Notes: generated from the sequence alone by a model not told the origin. Shown: positions 15,088 to 23,577, counted from the stretch's first letter. The stretch is DNA of 31,096 bases from JAPHTQ01 sp050288165 (GCA_050288165.1 JBNKDG010000015.1:1-31096), one strand, 5' to 3'. Translations and numbers: made by a program.

Positions 15088-16350
15088 TTATTTAGTGCCG
15101 GGTTTCAGGCTAAAGAGTTCACGCGCCGCATCGAGCAGTTCAATCTGGCCGTCGTAGCCAGCCTGCTTCATGCGTGCGCAAGGCGTGTGTACCAGTTTAT
15201 TGGTCAGTTGCCGCGCCAGTTCGCTGATCACCTGATCGGCATCCTTACCGGCCTGGAGTTGGCGTACCGCCTGCTCCAGCACCTCATCGCGGATCTGCTC
15301 AGCGCTCTGACGATAATCGCGGATGGTATCGACCGCGCCGAGAGAGCGCAGCCAGTTCATGAAATGGGTCACCTGAGTATCGATGATCTCCTCAGCCTGT
15401 TGTGCCGCCTCCTGGCGGGAACGCAGACCCTCCTGGATGATCTCCTGCAGGTCGTCGACGGTGTAGAGGAAAACATCTTCCAGTTCGCTGACCTGGGATT
15501 CGATGTCCCGCGGCACGGCGATATCGACCAGCAACATCGGCCGGTGCTTGCGCTTCTTCAGCGCCGACTCGACCGCGCCCTTGCCGAGGATCGGCAACTG
15601 GCTGGCGGTGGAGGAGATCACCACATCGGCCTCGGCCAGATGCTCCGGGATCTCCGCCAGGGCGATGGCGTAACCGCCGAATTCGCTGGCCAGATTGTGC
15701 GCCTTCTCTACCGTGCGGTTGGCGACGATGATGCGACCGATGCCGCTCTCGTGCAGGTGACGCGCCACCAGTTCGATGGTCTCACCGGCACCGATCAGCA
15801 GCGCGGTATGCTGGGAAAGGTCACTGAAAATCTGTTTGGAAAGACTGACTGCGGCGAAGGCGACCGAAACCGGGCTGGCGCCGATGGCGGTGTCGGTACG
15901 CACCTGCTTGGCCACGCTGAAGGTATGCTGGAACAGGCGGTTCAACAGCTGGCCGACGGTACCCGCCTGGTTGGCATGGCTGTAGGCCTGCTTCATCTGC
16001 CCCAGGATCTGCGGCTCGCCCAGCACCAGTGAATCGAGGCCGCTGGCAACGCGCAGGATATGGCGCACCGCGTGTTTATCCGGGTGCGCATAGAAATAGG
16101 GTTCTACATCGGCGATATTCAGTTCGTGAAAACCGCTGAACCACTCGCGTACTTTACGGGTGTCTTCGTTCGCGACGCCGCAATAGAGTTCGGTGCGGTT
16201 GCAGGTGGAGAGGATCGCCACCTCGTTAACGCTGTTAAGCTCGTGCAATTCGCGCAGCGCCAGCGGAAGTTTCTCCGGGGTGAACGCAACCTTCTCCCTG
16301 ATGTCTACAGGTGCGGTTTTGTGATTCAGGCCAAGGGCAAGCAGCGTCAT
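15088..16350 (-). CDS. hemA: Glutamyl-tRNA reductase
   Basis: A 420-residue enzyme that reduces glutamyl-tRNA(Glu) to glutamate-1-semialdehyde with NADPH, the first committed step of tetrapyrrole synthesis. The catalytic cysteine is C50 in LSTCNRTELYC. The GEPQILGQMKQAY and the NADPH-binding LLIGAGETIELVARHL blocks are present, with a C-terminal helical dimerisation domain. The ATG at 16350 matches the usual start (MTLLALGLNHKTAP); a TTG at 16359 is possible. It heads the hemA-prfA-prmC operon and diverges from the TPR lipoprotein gene. Confidence 0.97.
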   Translation of the reverse strand: MTLLALGLNHKTAPVDIREKVAFTPEKLPLALRELHELNSVNEVAILSTCNRTELYCGVANEDTRKVREWFSGFHELNIADVEPYFYAHPDKHAVRHILRVASGLDSLVLGEPQILGQMKQAYSHANQAGTVGQLLNRLFQHTFSVAKQVRTDTAIGASPVSVAFAAVSLSKQIFSDLSQHTALLIGAGETIELVARHLHESGIGRIIVANRTVEKAHNLASEFGGYAIALAEIPEHLAEADVVISSTASQLPILGKGAVESALKKRKHRPMLLVDIAVPRDIESQVSELEDVFLYTVDDLQEIIQEGLRSRQEAAQQAEEIIDTQVTHFMNWLRSLGAVDTIRDYRQSAEQIRDEVLEQAVRQLQAGKDADQVISELARQLTNKLVHTPCARMKQAGYDGQIELLDAARELFSLKPGTK

Positions 16351-16445
16351 TGGGATCAAACTTCGTATAGCTTATATGTAGGAACGGTCAATTTTGCTCT
16401 AGAGACGTGACCGATAGCAAGTATTCTGCTGTTTTATAAGCAGTT

Positions 16446-16459
16446 GCTGATTAATCAGC
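16446..16459. promoter_or_regulatory. Perfect 14-bp palindrome in the hemA / TPR-gene spacer
   Basis: GCTGATTAATCAGC is a perfect palindrome located between the divergent hemA and TPR lipoprotein genes, about 90 bp from each start. It could be an operator for a dimeric regulator; no regulator family is recognised from it. Confidence 0.4.
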
Positions 16460-16548
16460 GCTTAAACCGGCACAGCCCTGACACCGGGAAAAAGCGCTTA
16501 AACTTCGGTATAGTTGGCCGTCTGCCGTATCCGGCCATGGAGATGTTG

Positions 16549-18291
16549 ATGAGAGTTGTGCTTCACAGGTCGTTGTATGCCCTGCTGCTGGCGGGAATAG
16601 CCGGTTGCGCCAGCACGCCCGAGACGCCTGAACCGGTACCCGTCTCCCCAACCATGGCCGAACAACCCGGCGCGCCTGCCGAAACCTCGACCGAGACCTC
16701 ACCAGAGCTGACCGCCGACCTGATGTTCAAACTGCTGGTGGCGGAGTTCGCCGCCCAGGAGGGACAACTACGTCTCTCCGCCGACGCCTACCTGCGTAGT
16801 GCCGAAGAGACCCGCGATCCGCAACTGGCCCGCCGCGCCACCCAGGCAGCGGTCTACGCCCACGATTTCGACACCGCCCTGGCCGCCGCCACCCTGTGGG
16901 TTGAGCTGGCACCCAACGAAATCGACGCCCAGCAGTCACTGGCGGCACTGTTGATCCGCAGTGGACAGGGCGACAAGGCGATGAGCCATCTGCGCAAAAT
17001 CCTCGCCCTGACATCGCCCGAAGAACGCGATCAAAGCTTCCTGCTCATGGCCAAGCAACTTGCCCACAGCAGCAATCCTGCCCAGGCGTTGCAGCAGATG
17101 CAGGAGTTGACCGCAAAGTATCGCGATAATGCGCATGCCCTGTACGCCGAGGCCTGGCTGGCAAACCAGTTGGGCAAAAACGAAACCTCCCGTGAACGGC
17201 TGCAGCAGGTATTGAAAAAGGATCCGAAAAACAGCGAAGCGTTGATCCTGCAGGCCCGGGTCATGCACGCCCTTGGACACGACGACAAGGCAGTGGAAAG
17301 TCTGCGCCGCGCCCTGGCGCTCGATCCGGAAAACGATCGCATGCGCCTGACCTATGCGCGGATGCTGATCGACACTAAAAAATTGCAGGAGGCGCGCAAG
17401 GAGTTCCGCACACTCAACCAGCGCCTGCCCGACAACAGCGATGTGATCTACGCCCTCGGCCTGCTGGCGATGGAAGCGGGCGAGAGCGACGACGCCGAAC
17501 CCTACTTTATGGATCTGCTGCGCCTGCATGAGCGCGAGGACGAGGCGCGCTTTTCCCTCGGCCAACTGGCACAACAGCGCAAGCAACCCGAAGACGCCAT
17601 CAAATGGTTCCAGTCGGTACCCCAGGGCGAGCGCTATATGGAGGCACAGGTTCACGCGGCGCAACTGATCGCGGAAACCAAGAACGTCGAACAGGCGATC
17701 GCCTACCTGCGTAGCCTGAAACTCACCACCGCGGAAGACAAGATCCAGCGCTATCAGGCAGAGGCCCAACTGCTCGCCTCGGCGATGCGCCTCAACGATG
17801 CCATGGCCATCTACGATGAGGCACTGACCCACTATCAGGACAATGCCGAACTGCTCTACGCCCGTGCGCTGATCGCCGAAAGCATCGGTCGCATCGATCT
17901 GCTGGAGCGGGATCTCAAACGCATCCTGCACAAGGATCCGAAAAATGTGCAGGCACTCAATGCCCTCGGTTACACCCTGGCCGATCGTACCGATCGCCAC
18001 GAAGAGGCGTTCGGTTACATTAAGCAGGCCTATGAACTGCGCTCGGACGATCCGGCCATCCTCGACAGCATGGGCTGGGGCCTCTATCACCTTGGTCGCC
18101 TGAAAGAGGCCCTGGAATACCTGCACCGGGCATCGGGCATGATGCAGGACGGAGAGATCGCCGCCCACCTGGGTGAAGTGCTGTGGGTCAGCGGGCAAAA
18201 ACAGGAAGCGAAAAAGATCTGGAACGATGCGCTGAAACTGGAGCCCGAGCACCGCCTGCTCAAGGAAACCATGCAACGTCTCAATCCCTGA
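16549..18291 (+). CDS. lbcA: TPR-repeat outer-membrane lipoprotein, LbcA-like
   Basis: A 580-residue lipoprotein. The signal peptide ends in a lipobox (GIAGC, lipidated C20), followed by a P/T/E-rich linker to about residue 50 and then tandem tetratricopeptide helical repeats to the end (for example ALAAATLWVELAPNEIDAQQ, AVESLRRALALDPENDRM). Its place between hemA and lolB, its length and its architecture match Pseudomonas PA4667 (LbcA), the partner that activates the periplasmic CtpA protease to degrade cell-wall hydrolases. Orthology is inferred from synteny. The start at 16549 has GGAG 6 nt upstream; two other in-frame ATGs lie just before it. Its stop overlaps the lolB ATG (TGATG). Confidence 0.87.
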   Translation: MRVVLHRSLYALLLAGIAGCASTPETPEPVPVSPTMAEQPGAPAETSTETSPELTADLMFKLLVAEFAAQEGQLRLSADAYLRSAEETRDPQLARRATQAAVYAHDFDTALAAATLWVELAPNEIDAQQSLAALLIRSGQGDKAMSHLRKILALTSPEERDQSFLLMAKQLAHSSNPAQALQQMQELTAKYRDNAHALYAEAWLANQLGKNETSRERLQQVLKKDPKNSEALILQARVMHALGHDDKAVESLRRALALDPENDRMRLTYARMLIDTKKLQEARKEFRTLNQRLPDNSDVIYALGLLAMEAGESDDAEPYFMDLLRLHEREDEARFSLGQLAQQRKQPEDAIKWFQSVPQGERYMEAQVHAAQLIAETKNVEQAIAYLRSLKLTTAEDKIQRYQAEAQLLASAMRLNDAMAIYDEALTHYQDNAELLYARALIAESIGRIDLLERDLKRILHKDPKNVQALNALGYTLADRTDRHEEAFGYIKQAYELRSDDPAILDSMGWGLYHLGRLKEALEYLHRASGMMQDGEIAAHLGEVLWVSGQKQEAKKIWNDALKLEPEHRLLKETMQRLNP

Positions 18292-18893
18292 TGTCGCGCA
18301 TTTTTCTCCCTCTTTTATTACTTCTGCTCTCGGCCTGTACCACCATGCCGAGCCATTCGCCCGTGGCCGATCCGGAGATGGCCTGGCAGGAGCGGCAATA
18401 CCAGCTCGCCTCGCTCAACGACTGGACCCTCTCCGGGCGTCTGGGGATCCAGAACGACCACGAGGCCTGGCATGTCGGCATCAACTGGGAACAGCAGCAA
18501 CAGAACTACGCTATCCTGCTCACCGCCCCGCTGGGACAGGGCAGTCTCAAGCTGAGCGGCAACGCAGACACCGTGACCCTGCAGACCGATGAAGGCGAAA
18601 GCGTCAGCGCCTCCGACCCCGGCGAACTGCTCTACCACCAATTCGGCTGGAAGGTACCGGTCAAATCGCTGCGCTACTGGGTACTCGGCGTGCCCGCGCC
18701 GGGCAACCAGCGTGAAGAACAGCTGGACGAATATGGCCGCCTGGTACAACTGCAACAGGATGGCTGGGAGATCCGTTTCCTCGATTACGAATCACGCATG
18801 GGCATCGAACTACCGGGACGGGTCTTCGTCAACAACCACAAGGCCAAGGTACGACTGGTGATCAGCGACTGGCAGCCCCTGCCCACACCATGA
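18291..18893 (+). CDS. lolB: Outer-membrane lipoprotein LolB
   Basis: A 200-residue lipoprotein receptor that takes lipoproteins from LolA and inserts them in the outer membrane. The signal peptide FLPLLLLLLSAC has its lipobox cysteine at residue 16. Family features follow: W-x-LSGRLGIQ, W-x-QQ-x-Y-x-I-LTAPLGQG, the SASDPGELL block, LRYWVLGVPAPG and a late W-x-I-x-F. The ATG overlaps the TPR-gene stop, and the gene's own stop overlaps ispE by 4 nt (ATGA), so the three are translationally coupled. Confidence 0.95.
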   Translation: MSRIFLPLLLLLLSACTTMPSHSPVADPEMAWQERQYQLASLNDWTLSGRLGIQNDHEAWHVGINWEQQQQNYAILLTAPLGQGSLKLSGNADTVTLQTDEGESVSASDPGELLYHQFGWKVPVKSLRYWVLGVPAPGNQREEQLDEYGRLVQLQQDGWEIRFLDYESRMGIELPGRVFVNNHKAKVRLVISDWQPLPTP

Positions 18894-19732
18894 GCGACAA
18901 AGGCTGGCCTGCACCGGCAAAACTCAACCTGTTCCTGCATATCACCGGTCGCCGTGAGGATGGCTACCACCTGCTGCAAACCGTCTTCCAGTTCCTCGAT
19001 TATGGCGACACCCTCCACTTCACCCCGCGTGAAGACGGCGAGGTTCATCGGCGCAACGAACTTCCCGGTGTCGATGAATCACACGACCTCACGGTCCGCG
19101 CCGCAAGGCTGCTGAAGGAAGTGAGCGGTTGCCCACTGGGGGTCGACATCGACGTGGAAAAGCGCCTGCCGATGGGCGGCGGACTGGGTGGTGGCAGTTC
19201 CGATGCGGCCACTACGCTGGTCGCCCTCAACCACCTCTGGAAGTTGAATCTGAACACGGAACGGCTGGCCGAACTCGGTCTGCAACTGGGCGCCGACGTG
19301 CCGATCTTCGTCCACGGCCATGCGGCCTGGGCGGAAGGGGTCGGCGAACAACTGACCCCGGTCGATCCGCCGGAGCCGTGGTACCTGGTACTAATCCCCG
19401 ATGTAGCGGTCAGCACCGCAGAAATTTTCAACGCCCCGGAATTGACACGGGATACTCCTGCCATCAAAATACGCGACTTTCTCTCAGGCCAAGGCATTAA
19501 TGTCTGCCAGGAGGTGGTGGCAAAACGCTACCCCGCCGTCACCGAGAGCCTTGTCTGGCTGGGCCAGTATGGCAAAGCAGTGATGACCGGCACCGGTGCC
19601 TGCGTCTTCGCCGCCTTCGCGACGAGGCAAGAGGCGGAAACGGTAATGGCCGACATGCCGCAGAAGTGGCGCGGATTTATCGCCAAAGGGCATAACCGCT
19701 CGCCGCTGCTGGAGAGACTGAATACTATTTGA
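18890..19732 (+). CDS. ispE: 4-diphosphocytidyl-2-C-methyl-D-erythritol kinase
   Basis: A 280-residue GHMP kinase of the MEP isoprenoid pathway, phosphorylating CDP-methylerythritol. Signatures: PAPAKLNLFLHITGRREDGYH at the N-terminus, glycine-rich ATP loop PMGGGLGGGSSDAA (about 94-107), GADVPIFVHGHAAWAEGVGE and the C-terminal GTGACVFA motif. Length fits the family (E. coli 283). It ends just before a hairpin (19731-19755) and the tRNA-Gln region, the conserved ispE-tRNA-Gln-prs order. Confidence 0.97.
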   Translation: MSDKGWPAPAKLNLFLHITGRREDGYHLLQTVFQFLDYGDTLHFTPREDGEVHRRNELPGVDESHDLTVRAARLLKEVSGCPLGVDIDVEKRLPMGGGLGGGSSDAATTLVALNHLWKLNLNTERLAELGLQLGADVPIFVHGHAAWAEGVGEQLTPVDPPEPWYLVLIPDVAVSTAEIFNAPELTRDTPAIKIRDFLSGQGINVCQEVVAKRYPAVTESLVWLGQYGKAVMTGTGACVFAAFATRQEAETVMADMPQKWRGFIAKGHNRSPLLERLNTI

Positions 19733-19755
19733 ATAGCTCTATACTCGAGCTATTC
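19731..19755 (+). other. Perfect 9-bp hairpin at the ispE stop
   Basis: GAATAGCTC (19731-19739) and GAGCTATTC (19747-19755) pair perfectly around a 7-nt loop, starting inside the ispE stop codon. No T-run follows, so it is not a standard intrinsic terminator. It could mark transcript processing ahead of the tRNA. Confidence 0.5.
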
Positions 19756-19771
19756 GCCTGTAACGATTTAT

Positions 19772-19923
19772 TGGGGCGTCGCCAAGCGGTAAGGCAACGG
19801 GTTTTGATCCCGTCATACCCTGCCCAGGTTCGACCCGAGCACAAAGTGCGAGGGAACGACGGAGCGAAGCGACGTCGGCCCCGAAGGGGTGAGGCGCAAA
19901 GCGCCGAATAATCCTGGCGCCCA
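19772..19923 (+). pseudogene. Interrupted tRNA-Gln (UUG) copy
   Basis: Positions 19767-19820 are identical over 54 bp to 20003-20056, covering the acceptor, D and anticodon arms of tRNA-Gln. The copy then departs: 5 extra bases lie in the variable region, and 77 bp (19834-19910) are inserted in the T-loop between TTCGA and AT. The remaining T-stem CCTGG and CGCCC of the acceptor stem follow (19913-19922), but one C and the GCCA end are lost. It cannot form a normal tRNA unless the insert were removed. A decayed tandem duplicate is most likely. Confidence 0.8.
19834..19910. repeat. 77-bp multi-hairpin insertion in the T-loop of the tRNA-Gln copy
   Basis: The insert folds into successive tight hairpins with three-base loops: 19839-19849 (loop AAA), 19857-19877 (inner loop GAA), 19879-19889 (CCCC-GAA-GGGG) and 19893-19905 (GGCGC-AAA-GCGCC). 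A fifth (CGCCGAC-TTT-GTCGGCG, 19924-19940) lies just outside. The pattern resembles palindromic REP-type intergenic repeats. There is no ORF. Confidence 0.65.
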
Positions 19924-20007
19924 CGCCGACTTTGTCGGCGCAGGCTGACGGAGAAAGATTTTCAGAGAACTTAGCAGGTCCATCGGAGTTCTCGTTACAC
20001 AGTTTAT

Positions 20008-20082
20008 TGGGGCGTCGCCAAGCGGTAAGGCAACGGGTTTTGATCCCGTCATACCCAGGTTCGAATCCTGGCGCCCCAGCCA
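20008..20082 (+). tRNA. tRNA-Gln (anticodon UUG)
   Basis: A 75-nt tRNA. The acceptor TGGGGCG pairs with CGCCCCA, the discriminator is G and CCA is encoded. The anticodon stem-loop has ACGGG-TTTTGAT-CCCGT with anticodon TTG; the T-arm is CCAGG-TTCGAAT-CCTGG. The position between ispE and prs is conserved in gammaproteobacteria. The upstream copy at 19772 is broken, so this is the functional one. Confidence 0.97.
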
Positions 20083-20140
20083 TTTTCTGCTTGATTCTTC
20101 GGCAACTGCGTCAGCAATTGCTTCCGCTACCAAGGGGTCC

Positions 20141-21091
20141 ATGGTGTCAGACATGATAGTCTTCGCGGGCAATGCCAACCCGCAGTTGGCACAAGATATC
20201 GCAACCTACATGGAAATGCCTCTGGGCAAGGCCATCGTTGGCAAGTTCAGCGATGGTGAGGTGATGGTGGAAATTCTGGAGAATGTGCGCGGCAAACACG
20301 TGTTCATCGTCCAGCCCACCTGTGCACCAACCAACGATCACCTGATGGAGTTGTTGGTCATGGCCGATGCCATGCGCCGCGCATCAGCTCGAGTGGTCAC
20401 CGCGGTAATCCCTTACTTCGGCTATGCCCGCCAGGATCGTCGCCCGCGCTCCGCACGTGTACCGATCACTGCGAAAGTAGTGGCCAACATGTTGGCGGGA
20501 GCCGGCATTAACAAATTACTGACCGTGGATCTGCACGCCGATCAGATTCAGGGCTTTTTCGATATTCCGGTAGACAATGTCTACGCCTCGCCGATCTTGC
20601 TGGGCGATATCTGGAAAGGCCGCGATCCGGAGCTGATGGTGGTTTCACCTGACGTCGGCGGCGTGGTCCGCGCCCGTGCCCTGGCCAAGCGCCTCGACGA
20701 TGCCGACCTGGCGATCATCGACAAACGCCGTCCCAAGGCCAACGTGGCTCAGGTGATGCACATCATCGGTGACGTGGAAGGACGCAGTTGCGTACTGATC
20801 GACGACCTGGTCGATACCGCCGGTACCCTGTGCCAGGCCGCCAATGCGTTGAAACAGCATGGCGCTGCCAGAGTAAAAGCGTATATTACCCACCCGGTGC
20901 TCTCGGGCCCCGCGGTGGAGAACATTGAGAATTCACAGCTGGATGAGCTGGTGGTGACCGACACCATCCCGCTCAGTCCCGAAGCGAAGGCCTGCTCTCG
21001 TATTCGTCAGGTTTCTATCGCCGGGATGCTGGCCGAGACGATTCTGCGTATCAACAACGACGAATCGGTCAGCTCGCTGTACATGGATTAG
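20141..21091 (+). CDS. prs: Ribose-phosphate pyrophosphokinase (PRPP synthetase)
   Basis: A 316-residue enzyme making PRPP from ribose 5-phosphate and ATP for nucleotide, histidine and tryptophan synthesis. Class I features: IVFAGNANPQLA at the start, FSDGEVMVEI, the PYFGYARQDRR block with catalytic region, LTVDLHADQIQGFF and the PRPP loop VLIDDLVDTAGT. Length equals the family norm (E. coli 315). AAGGGG lies just upstream of the ATG at 20141; an internal ATG at 20153 is less well placed. A terminator-like hairpin (21148-21165) separates it from rplY. Confidence 0.97.
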   Translation: MVSDMIVFAGNANPQLAQDIATYMEMPLGKAIVGKFSDGEVMVEILENVRGKHVFIVQPTCAPTNDHLMELLVMADAMRRASARVVTAVIPYFGYARQDRRPRSARVPITAKVVANMLAGAGINKLLTVDLHADQIQGFFDIPVDNVYASPILLGDIWKGRDPELMVVSPDVGGVVRARALAKRLDDADLAIIDKRRPKANVAQVMHIIGDVEGRSCVLIDDLVDTAGTLCQAANALKQHGAARVKAYITHPVLSGPAVENIENSQLDELVVTDTIPLSPEAKACSRIRQVSIAGMLAETILRINNDESVSSLYMD

Positions 21092-21147
21092 GGCCAGTTA
21101 GGTCGGCCCTTGCCAAACCGCCGTCTGGTCGCGGACGGCGGCAACCG

Positions 21148-21170
21148 ACCACCCGCATGGGTGGTTGTTT
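21148..21170 (+). terminator. Possible terminator or leader hairpin after prs
   Basis: ACCACCC (21148-21154), loop GCAT, GGGTGGT (21159-21165) followed by TGTTT. The T-run is short. It sits 28 nt before the rplY ATG, so it might equally be a leader structure for L25 control or only attenuate read-through from prs. Confidence 0.5.
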
Positions 21171-21193
21171 ATCTTTGACTATGGAGAACTGTA

Positions 21194-21835
21194 ATGAGCA
21201 AAGTTGACTTCAACATCATCGCCGAAGTCCGCAACGACCTGGGGAAGGGTGCGAGCCGCCGCCTGCGTCGTGAAGGCAAATTCCCGGCGATCGTCTATGG
21301 CGGTCACGAAGAACCGCAGATCGTCGCCCTGGATCATGACGACATGGTGCATCATCTGGAAAACGAGGCGTTCTACTCGCACATCCTGACCCTCGAGATC
21401 GGCGGCAAGAAACAGAAAGCCGTCCTGAAAGATCTGCAGCGTCACCCGGCCAAACCGGTACTGCTGCACGCCGACTTCATGCGCGTTTCCGACAAGGAAA
21501 AGATCAAGATGCATGTGCCGCTGCACTTCATCAACGAAGAACAGGCACCTGGTCTGAAAGCGGGCGGCGTTGTCACCCACAACATGACCGAGGTTGAGGT
21601 TCAGTGTCTGCCGAAAGACCTGCCGGAATATCTGGAAGTGGATCTGGCCGGTGTCGAGATGGAAGGCATCCTGCACCTGACCGACATCAAACTGCCTGCC
21701 GGTGTTGATCTGGTGGAACTGCTGCACGGCGAAGGCCATAACCCGGCTATTGCGGCGATTCACAAAACCCGCGCCAGCAAGGATCTGGAATCTGCTGAAG
21801 GCGGCGAAGCCGCTGCCGAGGGCGAAGGCGAATAA
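21194..21835 (+). CDS. rplY: Ribosomal protein L25, long (CTC) form
   Basis: A 213-residue L25 that binds 5S rRNA in the large subunit. Residues 1-95 form the L25 domain (DLGKGASRRLRREGKFPAIVYGG is the 5S-binding start), and about 100-190 are the CTC/TL5 C-terminal beta domain, making it longer than the 94-residue E. coli protein. The tail is very acidic (about 197-213, E/G/A-rich). The ATG at 21194 is preceded by TGGAGAA. It is followed by pth after 33 nt, a usual partnership in translation quality control. Confidence 0.96.
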   Translation: MSKVDFNIIAEVRNDLGKGASRRLRREGKFPAIVYGGHEEPQIVALDHDDMVHHLENEAFYSHILTLEIGGKKQKAVLKDLQRHPAKPVLLHADFMRVSDKEKIKMHVPLHFINEEQAPGLKAGGVVTHNMTEVEVQCLPKDLPEYLEVDLAGVEMEGILHLTDIKLPAGVDLVELLHGEGHNPAIAAIHKTRASKDLESAEGGEAAAEGEGE

Positions 21836-21868
21836 ATTTCGCCCTGCGGCCCGCACGGAGCACCGGCG

Positions 21869-22456
21869 TTGTCGTCGCGTATTCAACTCATCGTCGGTCT
21901 GGGTAATCCCGGATCGCAATATGAGCAGACGCGACACAACGCCGGTTTTTGGTTTGTAGAGGCACTGGCGCGGCAGCACAGCGCCAGCTTCAAGAGCGAA
22001 AACAAATTTCACGGCGAAGCCTGCAAGATCAGCATCAGTGGTCACGAGGTCTGGTTGCTCAAACCGATGACCTTCATGAACCGCAGCGGTCAGGGTATTG
22101 CCGCGCTGGCACGATTCTACAAAATCGAGCCTGCAAATATTCTCGTCGCCCACGACGAACTGGATCTACCGCCGGGAGATATCCGCCTGAAACAGGGTGG
22201 CGGCCACGGCGGACACAACGGCCTGCGCGACACCATCGAGCAACTCGGCAACATCCGTGACTTCCAGCGACTGCGTATCGGCATCGGTCATCCGGGACAC
22301 AGCTCCCAGGTCACCGGCTATGTACTGGGTAAGGCTCCTGCCGACGAACAGCGACTGATGGAAGATGCCATCGACGCCGCACTCAAGGTCATACCCTTGG
22401 CGATCGGCGGTGAAATGCAAAAAGCAATGAATGAGCTACACGGCAAACGAGCTTAG
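21869..22456 (+). CDS. pth: Peptidyl-tRNA hydrolase
   Basis: A 195-residue enzyme that cleaves peptidyl-tRNAs dropped from ribosomes. Family motifs: IVGLGNPG (8-15), TRHNAGFWFV with catalytic H23, LLKPMTFMNRSGQ, VAHDELDLPPGDIRLKQGGGHGGHNGLR and FQRLRIGIGHPG. The start codon is TTG at 21869, supported by GGAG 8 nt upstream and by alignment with the family N-terminus; no ATG or GTG is better placed. It lies between rplY and ychF as in Pseudomonas. Confidence 0.96.
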   Translation: MSSRIQLIVGLGNPGSQYEQTRHNAGFWFVEALARQHSASFKSENKFHGEACKISISGHEVWLLKPMTFMNRSGQGIAALARFYKIEPANILVAHDELDLPPGDIRLKQGGGHGGHNGLRDTIEQLGNIRDFQRLRIGIGHPGHSSQVTGYVLGKAPADEQRLMEDAIDAALKVIPLAIGGEMQKAMNELHGKRA

Positions 22457-22485
22457 CCACTAACACTTTTTACGGAAACGACACC

Positions 22486-23577
22486 ATGGGATTTAAATGC
22501 GGCATCGTCGGCCTGCCTAACGTAGGTAAATCGACCCTCTTCAATGCCCTGACCAAAGCGGGCATTCAGGCCGAAAACTATCCATTCTGCACCATCGAAC
22601 CCAACGTCGGTGTGGTGCCGGTGCCCGATGCGCGCATGGACAAACTGGCGGTGATCGTCAAACCGGAACGTGTCCTGCCCACCACCATGGAATTCGTCGA
22701 TATCGCCGGTCTGGTCGCCGGGGCATCGAAAGGTGAAGGGCTGGGTAACAAGTTCCTCGCCAACATCCGCGAGACCGACGCCATCGCCCAGGTGGTTCGC
22801 TGCTTCGAAGACGATAATGTGGTTCACGTCGCCGGCAAGATTCATCCGCTGAACGACATCGACGTCATCAACACTGAACTGATGCTGGCCGATCTGGAGA
22901 GCGTGGAGAAAGGCGTGCTGCGCGTGGCCAAGATCGCCAAAAGCGGCGACAAGGATGCCAAGGCCAAGCTGGCGGTATTCGAAAAAGTCCGCGATGCCCT
23001 GGCCGACGGCAAACTGGTACGCACCCTCGGCCTGAATGAGGACGAGCTGGATCTGATCTACGATCTGCACCTGCTCACCATCAAGCCGACCATGTACATC
23101 GCCAACGTCGCCGAGAACGGCTTTGAGAATAACCCGCACCTGGACGCGGTACGCAAGCTGGCCGAAGCAGAGAATGCCGAGGTGGTAGCGGTCTGTGCTG
23201 CCATCGAATCGGAACTGGTGGAACTGGACGCCGACGAAGCCAAGGCCTTCCTCGACGAACTGGGTCTGGAAGAGCCGGGCCTCAACCGGGTGATCCGCGC
23301 CGGTTACAAACTGCTCGGCCTGCACACCTACTTCACCGCCGGGGTGAAAGAGGTTCGCGCCTGGACCGTGCGTATCGGTGCCACCGCGCCGCAGGCCGCC
23401 GGGGTCATCCACACCGACTTCGAAAAAGGCTTCATCCGCGCCGAGGTTATCGCCTACGACGACTTCATCGCCTGCAACGGCGAACAGGGGGCCAAGGAGG
23501 CTGGAAAGCTGCGCCTGGAGGGCAAGGAGTACATCGTCAAGGACGGCGACGTGATGCACTTCCGCTTCAACGTCTAG
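22486..23577 (+). CDS. ychF: YchF, Obg-like redox-regulated ATPase
   Basis: A 363-residue P-loop protein of the TRAFAC/Obg class that hydrolyses ATP, binds ribosomes and is linked to oxidative stress control. G1 is GLPNVGKST (9-17); the region FVDIAGLVAGASKGEGLGNKFL is the DxxG switch with the following Gly-rich stretch. The helical coiled-coil insert follows (LESVEKGVLRVAK), and the C-terminal TGS domain includes TYFTAGVKEVRAWT and DGDVMHFRFNV. Length equals the family norm (363). It ends the hemA-opposed gene cluster, ahead of tRNA-Met. Confidence 0.97.
   Translation: MGFKCGIVGLPNVGKSTLFNALTKAGIQAENYPFCTIEPNVGVVPVPDARMDKLAVIVKPERVLPTTMEFVDIAGLVAGASKGEGLGNKFLANIRETDAIAQVVRCFEDDNVVHVAGKIHPLNDIDVINTELMLADLESVEKGVLRVAKIAKSGDKDAKAKLAVFEKVRDALADGKLVRTLGLNEDELDLIYDLHLLTIKPTMYIANVAENGFENNPHLDAVRKLAEAENAEVVAVCAAIESELVELDADEAKAFLDELGLEEPGLNRVIRAGYKLLGLHTYFTAGVKEVRAWTVRIGATAPQAAGVIHTDFEKGFIRAEVIAYDDFIACNGEQGAKEAGKLRLEGKEYIVKDGDVMHFRFNV

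Noticed and set aside
15187..16032. 281-residue plus-strand ORF opposite hemA
   Set aside because: Antisense shadow in a GC-rich gene; hemA motifs are intact on the other strand.
16936..18276. 446-residue minus-strand ORF opposite the TPR lipoprotein gene
   Set aside because: The length comes from the codon bias of the TPR gene; no ribosome site or recognisable domain.
19834..19910. Group I intron in tRNA-Gln
   Set aside because: Far too short, no intron core pairings seen, and the site is the T-loop rather than the anticodon loop; simple hairpin-repeat insertion fits better.
21179..22153. 324-residue minus-strand ORF opposite rplY and pth
   Set aside because: Spans two validated genes and their ribosome sites; an antisense artefact.
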